Below, one piece after another: positions 1-9,954 of a stretch of 64,000 bases of DNA (the first letter of the stretch is position 1; every line of letters begins with the position of its first letter). The position numbers and the translations under genes were made by a program. The DNA is from Peptococcaceae bacterium (GTDB lineage: Bacteria; Bacillota; Desulfotomaculia; Desulfotomaculales; JACDOK01), in assembly GCA_017656185.1 (NCBI GenBank), contig JACDOK010000002.1, positions 72,768 through 136,767 of the forward strand, given 5' to 3'. The notes below the pieces were generated by a model. The model was not told where the DNA came from. It worked only from the letters and a program-made list of their open reading frames with translations, and did no database searches.

Positions 1-1
1 G

Positions 2-52
2 GTCTGCAAGGACTGCGCCAGGGAAATGTTTGAAAAAGCGGCAGCCTTATAA
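2..52 (+). CDS. C-terminal fragment of a CDS (…VCKDCAREMFEKAAAL*), possibly an AbrB-family regulator given its position next to rsmI
   Basis: Open frame from the window edge to TAA at 50-52. Family guess rests only on the short tail and gene neighbourhood. Confidence 0.35.
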   Translation, partial: VCKDCAREMFEKAAAL

Positions 53-85
53 GAATACTGCCTTTATAATTTAAAATCAATATGT

Positions 86-112
86 AAAAGGAGGACAAGC
101 GCCTCCTTTTTC
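86..112. terminator. Bidirectional intrinsic terminator
   Basis: AAAAGGAGG-ACAAGCG-CCTCCTTTTT hairpin between convergent genes. Confidence 0.75.
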
Positions 113-145
113 ATTTTAACAAGTTCGAGGTTCGATGTTCAAAGC

Positions 146-982
146 TCACTCCTTGTGGCCCTTCACCAATTCATAAACTAAATTCGGCCGCAGCCCTTTG
201 CGCCGCGCTACTTCTTTAACGGCCTGGCGCGGCGCCCACCCCTGCGCGCGCAGAGCATCAACATCCCGAACCAAACTGTCGGCATCCACCGCCTCAAGAT
301 CCTTACCGGCATCTTTGCATCCTTCCAGCACCAGGGTAAATTCCCCCCTTGGATCGTGTTCCGCAAAATAGTCCACTGCCCCGGCCAGAGTACCCCGGTA
401 CACTTCCTCATGCTGCTTGGTAAGCTCCCTGGCCACGGCTACCCGGCGGGCGCCCCCACACATCTCACAAAGATCCCGCAGGGTTTGCCTAACCCTGTTA
501 GGAGCTTCAAAGAGAACCACCGTTCGCGGTTCACGGGCAATACGGTCCAGCACCCCGCGGCGCCCCTTGCGCGGCAAAAACCCCTCAAAGACAAAACGGT
601 CCGTTCTCAGCCCCGATACTACCAGGGCTGCCACTAAGGCACTGGCCCCGGGAACAGGCACCACCGGCAGTCCTTCTTCAACGGCACGGGACACCAAAAG
701 CGCGCCGGGATCGGAAATGCCGGGCATGCCGGCATCAGATACCACGGCCACGGATTGTCCCCTCCGGAGACAGGAGAGGATAAAGGCGGATTTGGCATCC
801 TGGTTGTGGGAGTGAAAACTTGTTACGGGAGTTTTAATGTGGTAATGATTTAAAAGTTTTTTGGTATGCCTGGTATCTTCGGCCGCAATCAGGTTGACTT
901 CCTTCAGTACACGTAAAGCGCGTAAAGTCACGTCCTCCAGGTTGCCGATCGGGGTGGCACAAAGATAAAGCGTACCACTCAT
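146..982 (-). CDS. rsmI: 16S rRNA (cytidine(1402)-2'-O)-methyltransferase
   Basis: MSGTLYLCATPIGNLEDVTLRALRVLKEV, typical SAM-MTase RsmI N-terminus. Confidence 0.95.
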   Translation of the reverse strand: MSGTLYLCATPIGNLEDVTLRALRVLKEVNLIAAEDTRHTKKLLNHYHIKTPVTSFHSHNQDAKSAFILSCLRRGQSVAVVSDAGMPGISDPGALLVSRAVEEGLPVVPVPGASALVAALVVSGLRTDRFVFEGFLPRKGRRGVLDRIAREPRTVVLFEAPNRVRQTLRDLCEMCGGARRVAVARELTKQHEEVYRGTLAGAVDYFAEHDPRGEFTLVLEGCKDAGKDLEAVDADSLVRDVDALRAQGWAPRQAVKEVARRKGLRPNLVYELVKGHKE

Positions 983-987
983 TAACG

Positions 988-1806
988 CTATCCCTCCTGT
1001 GCGGGGAGCGTCTCAACCTCATCCAGGGGAAACTCATTGACAACTTTCGTATCTGCCAGTTCTACACTTACAGTACCCTTGAAAATATTCATTGCCGTTA
1101 CCCGCCCTTCTCCTTCGGGGGTCTTAACCTTGGTACCCGGTTCCGGGTATTCCTTTTTAGCTTCATCATAAATATCATTCTCATACTTGAGACAGCACAT
1201 TAAGCGGCCGCAAATGCCCGAGATCTTGGCCGGGTTGAGAGAGAGGCCCTGGTCTTTGGCCATCCGAATGGATACCGGTGAGAATTCTGAAAGCCATGTA
1301 GCGCAGCAGAGTTCCCGACCGCAGCAACCCAGCCCCCCCATCATCTTAGCCTCATCACGCACCCCGATTTGCCGCAGTTCAATACGGGTCCGAAAAACAC
1401 CGGCAAGATCCCGTACCAGCTCGCGAAAATCTATCCGGCCTTCCGCGGTAAAATAAAATATGATTTTACTTTCATCAAAGGTGTAGTCCACGTCCACGAG
1501 CTTCATATCTAACCCGTGGGCTGCAATCTTGTCCAGACAGATTTTAAAAGCTTCGCGCTCCTTTTGTTTCAGTTCCTCCGCTTTAACGATATCCTCGGGC
1601 GATGCCTTGCGCACCACCGGCTTCAACGGCTGCTCCCGGTTTTCGGTATCATCAACTTCGGGTCCTTCCACTACCCTGCCCAATTCCAAACCACGAACCG
1701 TTTCCACAATAACCGCGTCCCCGGGTTTTAAGTCCAAGGTACCGGGGTCAAAAAAATAGATTTTGCCGGCCTTTTTAAATCGCACGCCAACCACTTTACC
1801 GGCCAT
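988..1806 (-). CDS. ricT: PSP1-domain / RicT (YaaT) family protein
   Basis: VVGVRFKKAGKIYFFDPG...GCCGRELCC...GRLMCCLKYE, PSP1 cysteine motifs; located beside holB. Confidence 0.9.
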   Translation of the reverse strand: MAGKVVGVRFKKAGKIYFFDPGTLDLKPGDAVIVETVRGLELGRVVEGPEVDDTENREQPLKPVVRKASPEDIVKAEELKQKEREAFKICLDKIAAHGLDMKLVDVDYTFDESKIIFYFTAEGRIDFRELVRDLAGVFRTRIELRQIGVRDEAKMMGGLGCCGRELCCATWLSEFSPVSIRMAKDQGLSLNPAKISGICGRLMCCLKYENDIYDEAKKEYPEPGTKVKTPEGEGRVTAMNIFKGTVSVELADTKVVNEFPLDEVETLPAQEG

Positions 1807-1979
1807 GCCAAACCTCCTCTGCGATGGAGTATCCAGTAGAATATCCAGTAGAATATACCATTGTTTTTGGGGGCATTCCTATAATGGAATACTATCCTAT
1901 TAATCCTGTTAACCCCGTCAAAATGAAGACCCCAGAGGAATACCTCACCCCTCACTCATTACCCCTTCCTGCTTCCTGC

Positions 1980-2966
1980 TTACTCCTCACTCCCATACCC
2001 CGCCAGGCGGAGCAGCAGCATATCCGCCACCAGGCGCGGGTTGGCATTAAAACGGAGCTTTTTACGGGCATCTTCGATCTGGGCAATCTTTTGCATCCAT
2101 TCCGCCGGCGTCCTTTTAAAAGCCTGTTTTTTAATGGTTTCCAACCGGTCCACATTCACCAGCAAACGCTGATTGCCCGTTTCACGCCAGAGTAAAAGAT
2201 CACGGTACCAAAGGGCCAACAAAGACAGTTTTTTCTCCAGGTTTTGCCCCGTATCTACCTTCTGCAGGACATCCCACAACTCGGCGGCACCGGCATGGTC
2301 CAACCGGAAAACCAACTGCAGTAGTTCCTCGCGGGCTAATCTTTCCTGTTCCCCCTCCAATAACGCCCGCGCACGGTCGAGACTGCCGTCGGCCATAGCA
2401 GCGGCAACCTGCGCTTTTTCCCTTTCATAACCCATTCTTTCCAGAGCACCCGTAATTTCATCCCGGCTTAACAAATGGCAGGAAACCCTAATGCACCTTG
2501 AAAGAATGGTCGGCAGCACGCGATCCCAATAAGAAGTTATCAGCACAAAAACCACTTCGGTATTTGGTTCTTCCAGCGTTTTCAGGAGGGCATTTCCCGC
2601 TTCGGTGGTCAGGTTTTCGGCCCCCGTCATCACACAAACATGCCTGAAGTAGAAGGGGCGAAACTGGATTTTCCGCTGCAAATCGCGCACGGCGGCAATG
2701 CCGATGCGGCCTTCATTACCGTTAATAAAATGGTGGTCCGGATGCATGCCGGCCTGTACTTTCCGGCAGCCCTCACACTGGCCGCACGCTCCGTCACCGT
2801 CCGGGTTGAGGCAAAGCAGGGCCCGCCCGAAGGCTGTCGCCAGCGCTTCTTTACCCACCCCTTGCGGGCCGGTAAAAATATAGGCCTGAGCCACCCGGCC
2901 CTGCTGCAGGATACGGCCGAGATAACGCCGTGCTATGCTCTGGCCGGGGATATCACTGAAGCGCAC
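1980..2966 (-). CDS. holB: DNA polymerase III subunit delta'
   Basis: Walker A GPQGVGKEALA, zinc-binding CGQCEGC, EEPNTEVVFVLIT; adjacent to tmk. Confidence 0.93.
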   Translation of the reverse strand: MRFSDIPGQSIARRYLGRILQQGRVAQAYIFTGPQGVGKEALATAFGRALLCLNPDGDGACGQCEGCRKVQAGMHPDHHFINGNEGRIGIAAVRDLQRKIQFRPFYFRHVCVMTGAENLTTEAGNALLKTLEEPNTEVVFVLITSYWDRVLPTILSRCIRVSCHLLSRDEITGALERMGYEREKAQVAAAMADGSLDRARALLEGEQERLAREELLQLVFRLDHAGAAELWDVLQKVDTGQNLEKKLSLLALWYRDLLLWRETGNQRLLVNVDRLETIKKQAFKRTPAEWMQKIAQIEDARKKLRFNANPRLVADMLLLRLAGYGSEE

Positions 2967-3582
2967 GGCATATCACCTCCACCCGGGACCAGATAAGAGC
3001 CGCCAAATCTTCTTTACCCAAGGACGCCGGCAGCACCAGGTAGCGCTCCGGCTGCTGCCCGGCCAACGCCAAGTACCCGTTACGCACCGCGCGGTAGAAA
3101 TCACAGGTTTCCTGCTCCAGCCTGTCCAGCGTACCGCCACGGCGTACCCTGGCGAGCGCCTCTTCAACCGGCATATCCAGCAGTACCGTTAAATCCGGTA
3201 TTATTCCGCCCGTAGCCAGTTCGTTAACCTTGCGCAGCGCCTGGAGTTCCAGGCCGCGTCCATAACCCTGGTAGGCCAAGGTGGAATCCGTAAAACGATC
3301 ACAGAGTACCACTGCCCCCTGCTGCAGGGCCGGGCGGATAACTTCGGCCACACACTGTGCCCGGGCAGAAACATACAGGAACACTTCGGATTGCGGCGCC
3401 ATCCCTTTATAGGCGGGATCAAGCAGAATACGGCGCACGGCTTCTCCCAAAGGTGTGCCGCCGGGTTCCCTGGTACGGCACACCTCAAGACCCCGCGTTT
3501 TCAGTTTGTAATAAAGCAGCTCCAACTGGGTGGATTTACCAACCCCGTCAATCCCCTCAAAAACAATTAAGATACCAGACAC
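2953..3582 (-). CDS. tmk: Thymidylate kinase
   Basis: FEGIDGVGKSTQ, TREPGGTPLGE, DRFTDSTLAYQGYGRG. Confidence 0.96.
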   Translation of the reverse strand: MSGILIVFEGIDGVGKSTQLELLYYKLKTRGLEVCRTREPGGTPLGEAVRRILLDPAYKGMAPQSEVFLYVSARAQCVAEVIRPALQQGAVVLCDRFTDSTLAYQGYGRGLELQALRKVNELATGGIIPDLTVLLDMPVEEALARVRRGGTLDRLEQETCDFYRAVRNGYLALAGQQPERYLVLPASLGKEDLAALIWSRVEVICRALQ

Positions 3583-3606
3583 AAAATCACCCGTTATATA
3601 AAAAAC

Positions 3607-5043
3607 TCAGCCGTCCACCACCCGGAGCGTCTCCAGGCTCGGGTCCGACGCGTGTAATGGAATGTTTCGCCTGCGCATCTCATTAATGTATTCTACCATC
3701 TCCGGAATGATCTTTTCACCCGGAAATAACACCGGAGTCCCCGGAGGCGTGATACTAACCGTCTCCGCGGCAACGTATCCCGCTGCATCCCGCAGCGGGA
3801 CGCTGCGGGATGCAGCCAACCAGCTCTGTCGAGGCGTAAGCACCTGCGGCGGTACCGGAGCTTCGGGCGGTAAGTCCAGTGCATTTGCCTTGTTCTTGGC
3901 AGCCAGGTGGGTAACGGCTTTTACAAACCGCCACACCTCCCGGGAAGCGGTGCCGATACCTACAACCGCCACTATGTTCCCTGCATCGGCCATTTCCACC
4001 TGCACCCCGTATTCGCGATGGAGCAGGCGTGCCGTTTGGTGGCCGCTCAAACCGGCCTCGCGAAGTGATACCGTTAACTTGGTGCCGTCGTAACCCGGCA
4101 CCCAGGGTGGTAAATATTCCGGAGTCAAGACCTCTACTCGCCGGAACGCACATAAATTATCCCGGGCCCTTTGTGCCAAACCCAATGCCCGCCGTACCAT
4201 CCGGGGGCCTCGTAATGCCAGCTGTCTCCGGGCCACGTCCAGCGACGCCATAAGCAGGTAGGAGGGACTTGTTGTCTGCAGGCAGGACAAAGCGTTCTGC
4301 ACCCGGCCGGCCGGTACCCGCGATCCCTTCAGATGCAGCAAAGAGGCTTGCGTAAAGGCCCCACCCAGCTTGTGCGTGCTCTGAACACAGGCGTCGGCAC
4401 CGCAGGCAAGGGCCGGCTCCGGCAGATCTTCGGCAAAAGGCAGGTGTGCCCCGTGGGCCTCATCCACGATGACGGGTATTCCCCTGCTGTGCGCTGCCGC
4501 CACCATTTCCGGCGACAGCCCGCCGACCCCGTAGTAATTAGGATGAACTGCCAGTAAAGCCTTTACACCGGGGTGGGCTTCTAATGCCGCTATGACATCA
4601 GCCGGCTTAGGTCCCAGTGGGATACCAAAATCATTATCTCTTACAGGCGGTAAGTACACCGGTTTGGCCCCGCATAGAATTAACCCGTTAATTATGGAAC
4701 GATGCACATGGCGGGGCATGAGAATTTTATCTCCGGGCTTTAATACAGCCAATAACAAGGCCTGAATGCCTACCGTGCTCCCGTTGACAAGAAAAAAGCT
4801 TCGGTCCGCACCGTACAGCGCGGCAGCCAGCGCCTGGGAGCGGGCAATCGGCCCGGCGGGCCGGTGCAGGTCATCCAACCCGGGCAGCTCGGTCAGGTCC
4901 AGTTCCACCAGTGCGCCGCCCAAAGCGCGCAGAGCACGCGGCAGCGCCCGCCCCTGCCCGTGTGCCGGGACGTGTAGACCGGCGCGATTTTTGCGGCGAT
5001 AGCGCTTAAGAGCCTCAAAAAGGGGCGCCCGCCGCTGGTTCAT
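3607..5043 (-). CDS. Orn/Lys/Arg decarboxylase-family PLP enzyme (YaaO/SpeA-like)
   Basis: PAHGQG, FLVNGSTVGIQALLLA, DEAHGAHLPF, STHKLGGAFTQAS. ORF track extends to 5127; ATG at 5043 with GGGAG upstream is the likely start. Confidence 0.88.
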   Translation of the reverse strand: MNQRRAPLFEALKRYRRKNRAGLHVPAHGQGRALPRALRALGGALVELDLTELPGLDDLHRPAGPIARSQALAAALYGADRSFFLVNGSTVGIQALLLAVLKPGDKILMPRHVHRSIINGLILCGAKPVYLPPVRDNDFGIPLGPKPADVIAALEAHPGVKALLAVHPNYYGVGGLSPEMVAAAHSRGIPVIVDEAHGAHLPFAEDLPEPALACGADACVQSTHKLGGAFTQASLLHLKGSRVPAGRVQNALSCLQTTSPSYLLMASLDVARRQLALRGPRMVRRALGLAQRARDNLCAFRRVEVLTPEYLPPWVPGYDGTKLTVSLREAGLSGHQTARLLHREYGVQVEMADAGNIVAVVGIGTASREVWRFVKAVTHLAAKNKANALDLPPEAPVPPQVLTPRQSWLAASRSVPLRDAAGYVAAETVSITPPGTPVLFPGEKIIPEMVEYINEMRRRNIPLHASDPSLETLRVVDG

Positions 5044-5160
5044 AACAACACTCCCTTCTCCCGGCGAGCATAGTGGTTTTGCAAATGCCCTTGAACCCCT
5101 GGATATTATCTCATTAAGCGTGCCCATTAAAAAGTCCCTTCCTGGACCTTGAAGGGACTT

Positions 5161-5496
5161 TTAGTGCTTGAGCGGTTTTTCTTTTTTTTCGGTGTTTTTC
5201 TCCCCGCCGTCCCGCGGTTTTTGCGTAATGGCAATGGCCGTATCGGGACATACCATGGCGCAAATGCCACAAAGGATACAATCCTCGTTCGTCTCGACCG
5301 TAGGCGTTCCGTATACCCCCAGCACCTCGGACCAGTGCAGGCTCTGTTTGGGACATTTTTCAATGCACAGCCCGCAGCCTTTGCATAATCCCGGGAAAAT
5401 GGTGAAGATGCCTTTATTCAAATCCCGTGATCTTGGTTCAAAGCCTTCCACATTGCTAACCTCCTTGCATGACCTCTCCCACAAGTTCCATACCAC
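5161..5496 (-). CDS. korD: 4Fe-4S ferredoxin subunit of 2-oxoacid:ferredoxin oxidoreductase (delta)
   Basis: CKGCGLCIEKCP and CILCGICAMVCP; operon with alpha, beta and gamma subunits. Confidence 0.85.
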   Translation of the reverse strand: MVWNLWERSCKEVSNVEGFEPRSRDLNKGIFTIFPGLCKGCGLCIEKCPKQSLHWSEVLGVYGTPTVETNEDCILCGICAMVCPDTAIAITQKPRDGGEKNTEKKEKPLKH

Positions 5497-6046
5497 GTTC
5501 CAAAGCCCGGTGGTTCAGGTCCCTGAGCTTGGGGTTTTGCGCAAACTTGTGACCAAGTCTTTTTTCAAGGGCTTTTTTCGCATTTTCCAAGTTAACAACA
5601 CCGGTGGCTTTGATTACGGCCCCCATAATTAAAACGTTAAACACGCGGGGATGAAGTTCTTTTTTGGCCGTTTCGACCCCGGGAATAGGTAAAACCTGTT
5701 TTACCTCCGGCGGCATATCCTTCTCATCGGGTGCCGCCAGGGTATCATAGACAAAAACCGTTTCCGGCCCGACGTACTGGAACGTTCTGCCTACCGCCCG
5801 CTCGCTCAAAGCCACGACAATATCCGCTTTGGCGAACTTGGGTGACCCGATAGGTTCGTCACCAATTTGCAGAAAAGCTACACTGACACCCCCGCGCTGC
5901 TCCACACCGAAATTGGGAATATAAAGCGCTTCCCGGCCTTCCTCGTACCCGGCCTCGGCCAAAATCTCGGCGACAGCTTGTACTCCCTGGCCGCCTTCAC
6001 CGGCTATGACGATCTTGACAGGTTTACTCATCAGCATCCCCTTCAC
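5456..6046 (-). CDS. korC: 2-oxoacid:ferredoxin oxidoreductase gamma subunit
   Basis: IVIAGEGGQGVQAVAEILAEAGY...NFGVEQRGGVSVAFLQ. Confidence 0.88.
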   Translation of the reverse strand: MKGMLMSKPVKIVIAGEGGQGVQAVAEILAEAGYEEGREALYIPNFGVEQRGGVSVAFLQIGDEPIGSPKFAKADIVVALSERAVGRTFQYVGPETVFVYDTLAAPDEKDMPPEVKQVLPIPGVETAKKELHPRVFNVLIMGAVIKATGVVNLENAKKALEKRLGHKFAQNPKLRDLNHRALERGMELVGEVMQGG

Positions 6047-6785
6047 TTACCGGTATCTTGATTTCTCCAATCTGGAAATACTGAGGCATTTTTTCCTCCA
6101 GGAAGGACCAGGTTTCCCTGGCATTAGTACGCCAGTTCGTAGGACAGGTGGACAGTACTTCTATGAAAGAAAATCCTCTACCTTCCATTTGGCATTTTAG
6201 AGCCCGGACCATCATTTTCTTTAATTGCCGCAGTTTGCTTACCGTACCGCGGGCCACATAGGCTCCCTCCGGGGTAATGGTGGCAATCATTTCCGGTCCC
6301 TGGGCGGGTAACCCGGTTAACTCGGGGTCTCTACCGTATGGAGTCGTTTCCGTTTTCTGCCCCGGCATCGTGGTGGGGGCCATCTGCCCGCCGGTCATAG
6401 CGTACTGGGTATTGTTGATTAGAATGGCCGTAATTTTATCATTGCGCGAGGCGGCGTTCACCAGGTGCTGGGCACCGATCGCATAACCGCCGCCGTCACC
6501 CATATAAGCGATACATATCAGATCCGGGTTGGCCCTTTTAACGCCCACCATTACGGGAGTAGTACGCCCGTGGTGGGTCTGAATGGTGTCGACATTAAAA
6601 AAGTCCCAAGCCAGCAGGCTGCATCCAATATCGCATCCAAAGACGGTCCGGTCTTGAATCCCGAGTTCATCAATAGCCTGTCCCAGGGCCCGCAGAGCTA
6701 TACCGTGGCCGCATCCCGGACAGAATTTGTGAGGTTTGGATTCAACGCGCCAGGATGCAGGCATCGCCGGTTTTTCTGCCATCAA
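6024..6785 (-). CDS. korB: 2-oxoacid:ferredoxin oxidoreductase beta (TPP-binding) subunit
   Basis: KFCPGCGHGIALRAL, GDGGGYAIGAQHLVNAASRN TPP motif, NNTQYAMTGGQMAPTT. Confidence 0.92.
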   Translation of the reverse strand: MMAEKPAMPASWRVESKPHKFCPGCGHGIALRALGQAIDELGIQDRTVFGCDIGCSLLAWDFFNVDTIQTHHGRTTPVMVGVKRANPDLICIAYMGDGGGYAIGAQHLVNAASRNDKITAILINNTQYAMTGGQMAPTTMPGQKTETTPYGRDPELTGLPAQGPEMIATITPEGAYVARGTVSKLRQLKKMMVRALKCQMEGRGFSFIEVLSTCPTNWRTNARETWSFLEEKMPQYFQIGEIKIPVSEGDADE

Positions 6786-6796
6786 ATTTAACCTCC

Positions 6797-7894
6797 TTAC
6801 GTGATGAGTTCACGGCAACGGGCCATAATTTCTTCCGGTGTAAAGCCAACACCCGGCTTGTAATAAGGAATGAATTCCGCCGTCGCCCCGTATAACGCTT
6901 CCTTTAGGAGTCTTCCAAGCTGCCCGTAAGCCGATTCCACAACCAGCATTCTGCCCGCCCGGTTTACCGCTTCGCGCAAAGGTGTCGACGGCAGCGGGCG
7001 CAGGGTAATGGGACGGAAATAACCAACCTTCAGCCCCTGCTGCCGCAGCGCTTCAGTGGCCTGCTTGGCGGCGCGGGCCACCACACCGTGAGCAACAACC
7101 AGTAACTCGGCATCGTCACTCGCCATGGATTCATATTCACTTACTTCATCTGCGATGCTTTCGAAATCCTTGATATGGTCCTGAAGTACCTCATACAGCT
7201 CTTCCTCAACATTATAGGTGTTGCGGTAATGCCCGGGAGGGCGGTCAACCCCCGGTGTACCCGGCCGCCCGACATACGGCTCGGTATCGGAGATTTTAAT
7301 GCCCCGGTCGTCAGGGTCATAGATGGTCAGCGGCTCCCTCATCTTACCCTGATAGCCGTCTGCCAGGACAAAAGTGGGAAACCGGTACTTCCACGCGGTA
7401 TCAAAAGCTTTGATGCTGTAATCGAAGAGTTCCTGGTGGTTGGCCGTAGAGTAAACAATACGCAATCCCTCACCGTTACCGCCCAAGACCGTCATCATTA
7501 CTTCCTGCTGGGAGTAAATAACCGTCCCGGTGGAAGGACCGCCTCGCTGAATGATCATCGCTACAAAGGGCAGGCGCATCGCTTCCGCCATTGAAATCGG
7601 TTCCTGCATCAAGGTATTTCCGGGACCGGCAGTGGCTGTGAAGGCACGTTTACCGGCCATTACGCCCCCGACGGTGGTAAACCCTGCCGAAAGCTCATCT
7701 TCCGTTTGCAAAAACTTGCGGTTATATTTGGGCGCCAGGCGGGTCCAGTAATGCATAATCTCATTCTGCGGTGTAATGGGGTAACCATACATAATCTCGG
7801 CTCCTGCGGCCAGTGCCGCCCATGCCACTACCTCATTACCGGTCATGAAAACCCGCTTTTCTCCGGCAATGACTTTCTCCGCCAACGACAGCAC
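6797..7894 (-). CDS. korA: 2-oxoacid:ferredoxin oxidoreductase alpha subunit
   Basis: MTGNEVVAWAALAAGAEIMYGYPITPQNEI...TATAGPGNTLMQEPISMAEAMRLPFV. Confidence 0.92.
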   Translation of the reverse strand: MLSLAEKVIAGEKRVFMTGNEVVAWAALAAGAEIMYGYPITPQNEIMHYWTRLAPKYNRKFLQTEDELSAGFTTVGGVMAGKRAFTATAGPGNTLMQEPISMAEAMRLPFVAMIIQRGGPSTGTVIYSQQEVMMTVLGGNGEGLRIVYSTANHQELFDYSIKAFDTAWKYRFPTFVLADGYQGKMREPLTIYDPDDRGIKISDTEPYVGRPGTPGVDRPPGHYRNTYNVEEELYEVLQDHIKDFESIADEVSEYESMASDDAELLVVAHGVVARAAKQATEALRQQGLKVGYFRPITLRPLPSTPLREAVNRAGRMLVVESAYGQLGRLLKEALYGATAEFIPYYKPGVGFTPEEIMARCRELIT

Positions 7895-7909
7895 CTCCTA
7901 ACAACTATC

Positions 7910-8608
7910 CTACCAAAAACTACGGGGCATATACCGTTTTAACGGGCGGACGAGATTGCCCTCCGCATCATATGAACCTAATTGTGCGGCTATTTCCTTG
8001 ACCGCCGTAGTGGCTATTACCGGCAATCCCAGCTTCCGGGCGGCGCTGGTGACCACCCGCGCCCCTTCTTGTACCACTTCCGGCGTGGTTTCATCTCCCA
8101 GGTGGGTATTATTGATGAGGCCATCCACCTTATCCAGCCCCTTAACCAGCGCAACAATATCGTCAACACCGGCCGTCATGGGGCGGCTGATGTTTATGAC
8201 TATAATGACCTTAAAAGAAGGTTCGCCAGCAAGCCCTTCAACCAGGTTGAGGGACTTCGCGCCATCAACGCCGTAGCCCACGTCAAAAACAATATTACCG
8301 GGGCGCCTGAGAGCCCACTTGGCCTCCGCTTTCAAAATATTTCCGGTCTCGCCCCAGCCAATACTGTCGCCGGTCTCCCAGGCAATGACATCTACACCCA
8401 AAGCCTGTAATTCTTTTTTAATAGGCCGCAGGGTATAACAGGGTTCTACCAGGTCCAGATCCACAAGCGTCACCGGTTCGTCCCAGGCCACCATCTCCAA
8501 GGCCCGGTTTACGGCAACCTCGCTTTTCCCGCTGGCATATTCCCCGACATATGCCTCAACTACACGTGTTATCCGTCTTGCACCCCAAAAAAACAAACTT
8601 TTCTCCAA
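7910..8608 (-). CDS. Uncharacterised P-loop NTPase at the head of the kor operon
   Basis: Walker A-like VGEYASGKSE, VTLVDLDLVEP, VFDVGYGVDG. Exact start uncertain. Confidence 0.6.
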   Translation of the reverse strand: MEKSLFFWGARRITRVVEAYVGEYASGKSEVAVNRALEMVAWDEPVTLVDLDLVEPCYTLRPIKKELQALGVDVIAWETGDSIGWGETGNILKAEAKWALRRPGNIVFDVGYGVDGAKSLNLVEGLAGEPSFKVIIVINISRPMTAGVDDIVALVKGLDKVDGLINNTHLGDETTPEVVQEGARVVTSAARKLGLPVIATTAVKEIAAQLGSYDAEGNLVRPLKRYMPRSFW

Positions 8609-8700
8609 AATGTTCCTTTATGATAATTCATAAATTTCGGACCGTCAATCATGAGAGGTTAAGTACAATGTATTCAGTTCCTAACGGTCGATTCCCGCAC

Positions 8701-8964
8701 CTAAATGACAAACAACTTGAGCAGTATCAACAGCACCACTCCCGGCACCTGCAGGATACCCGCCGTCAGCACGGTAATGGGATTAATAGCGATATGAAAG
8801 CCAAAAACCGATCCTCCCAGGTTTACCAGGAATAAAAATACCGTACCGAGTACCATATACCCTACCAAGCGGCATAAATACTTGAACGGGGTAATAAAAA
8901 ATGTGGCCACCAAATACAAACCCAGCAACCCCATCAGCGCCAACAGCACCATTTGCCAATCCAT
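8701..8964 (-). CDS. bofA: Pro-sigmaK processing inhibitor BofA family protein
   Basis: Small two-helix membrane protein, LVGGSVFG..IAINPITVLTAGILQVPGVVLLI-type BofA pattern; near recR/dnaX as in Bacillus. Confidence 0.82.
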   Translation of the reverse strand: MDWQMVLLALMGLLGLYLVATFFITPFKYLCRLVGYMVLGTVFLFLVNLGGSVFGFHIAINPITVLTAGILQVPGVVLLILLKLFVI

Positions 8965-9020
8965 AAAAATCCTCCTCCCCGGTTTGTCCTAATTCATAGA
9001 TATGAATGCAGGGAAGTGGA

Positions 9021-9617
9021 TTATACCTCTCTTCTACCTTCCAGTGCCCTGACCAGCGTGCGCCCGTCAGCGTATTCCAGGTCGGACCCCACCGGCAAAC
9101 CGTAGGCCAGGCGGGTCACCCGCATACCAAGGGGTTTGAGAAGCTTGGCTAGATAAAGAGCCGTAGCATCTCCCTCCAAATCGGCGTTGGTAGCCACAAT
9201 AACTTCCTCGACCGGCGCGTTTTTGACCCGGGCCAACAATTTATCGATACTGAGGTCCTCGGGACCAACCCCGTCCATAGGCGACAAACAGCCGTGAAGC
9301 ACGTGATAATGCCCTTTAAACCCGTGTGTCTTTTCGATCGTGACCACGTCACGGGGATGTTCCACAACGCAAATCACTTTGGGATCACGCGTGTGATCAC
9401 GGCAAAACCCGCAGGGATCGGTATCGGTAATATTAGCGCACAGGGAACAGAACTTCAATTTATCCCTGGCCTCGAGAATGGCCTCGGCCAGGTTAACGGC
9501 TGTTTCCTTGGACGTGGTTATAAGATAAAAAGCCAATCTTTGGGCCGTCTTCGGACCAATGCCGGGTAATTTGCTCAGTTCTTCGATTAAACGTGCTACA
9601 GGTCGGGAATAGTACAT
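9021..9617 (-). CDS. recR: Recombination protein RecR
   Basis: [40 protein letters not shown], Toprim [18 protein letters not shown]. Confidence 0.97.
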   Translation of the reverse strand: MYYSRPVARLIEELSKLPGIGPKTAQRLAFYLITTSKETAVNLAEAILEARDKLKFCSLCANITDTDPCGFCRDHTRDPKVICVVEHPRDVVTIEKTHGFKGHYHVLHGCLSPMDGVGPEDLSIDKLLARVKNAPVEEVIVATNADLEGDATALYLAKLLKPLGMRVTRLAYGLPVGSDLEYADGRTLVRALEGRREV

Positions 9618-9626
9618 TGCGGCTCC

Positions 9627-9935
9627 TTAAAACAGGCCCGGGATTTTCATCCCGCCGGTCAGTTTACTCATCTCGCTGGCCACCATATTGTGCGATTGCC
9701 GTAAAGCTTCGTTAGCGGCGGCTAGAACCAAGTCTTGGAGCATTTCTACATCTTCCGGGTCCACCACTTCCGGTTTGATTTCGACGGCAACCAGTTCCTG
9801 CCTGCCGTTGGCAACCACTTTAACGGCCCCGCCGCCCGCCGTAGCTTCGACGGTACGTTCTGCCAACTCTTCCTGCATCTTAGCCATCTGGGCCTGCATC
9901 TTCTGAACTTGTTTCATCATTTTGTTAATGTCCAA
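9627..9935 (-). CDS. ebfC: YbaB/EbfC family nucleoid-associated protein
   Basis: [44 protein letters not shown] start at 9935 with AGGAGG upstream; ORF track start is 9986. Confidence 0.9.
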   Translation of the reverse strand: MDINKMMKQVQKMQAQMAKMQEELAERTVEATAGGGAVKVVANGRQELVAVEIKPEVVDPEDVEMLQDLVLAAANEALRQSHNMVASEMSKLTGGMKIPGLF

Positions 9936-9954
9936 CTTACCGGTACCTCCTTTT

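Noticed and set aside
417-815. Plus-strand 132-aa ORF antisense to rsmI, and many similar antisense ORFs such as 14157-15305 and 43203-43829
   Set aside because: Opposite to strongly conserved genes; composition reflects the GC-rich complementary frame.
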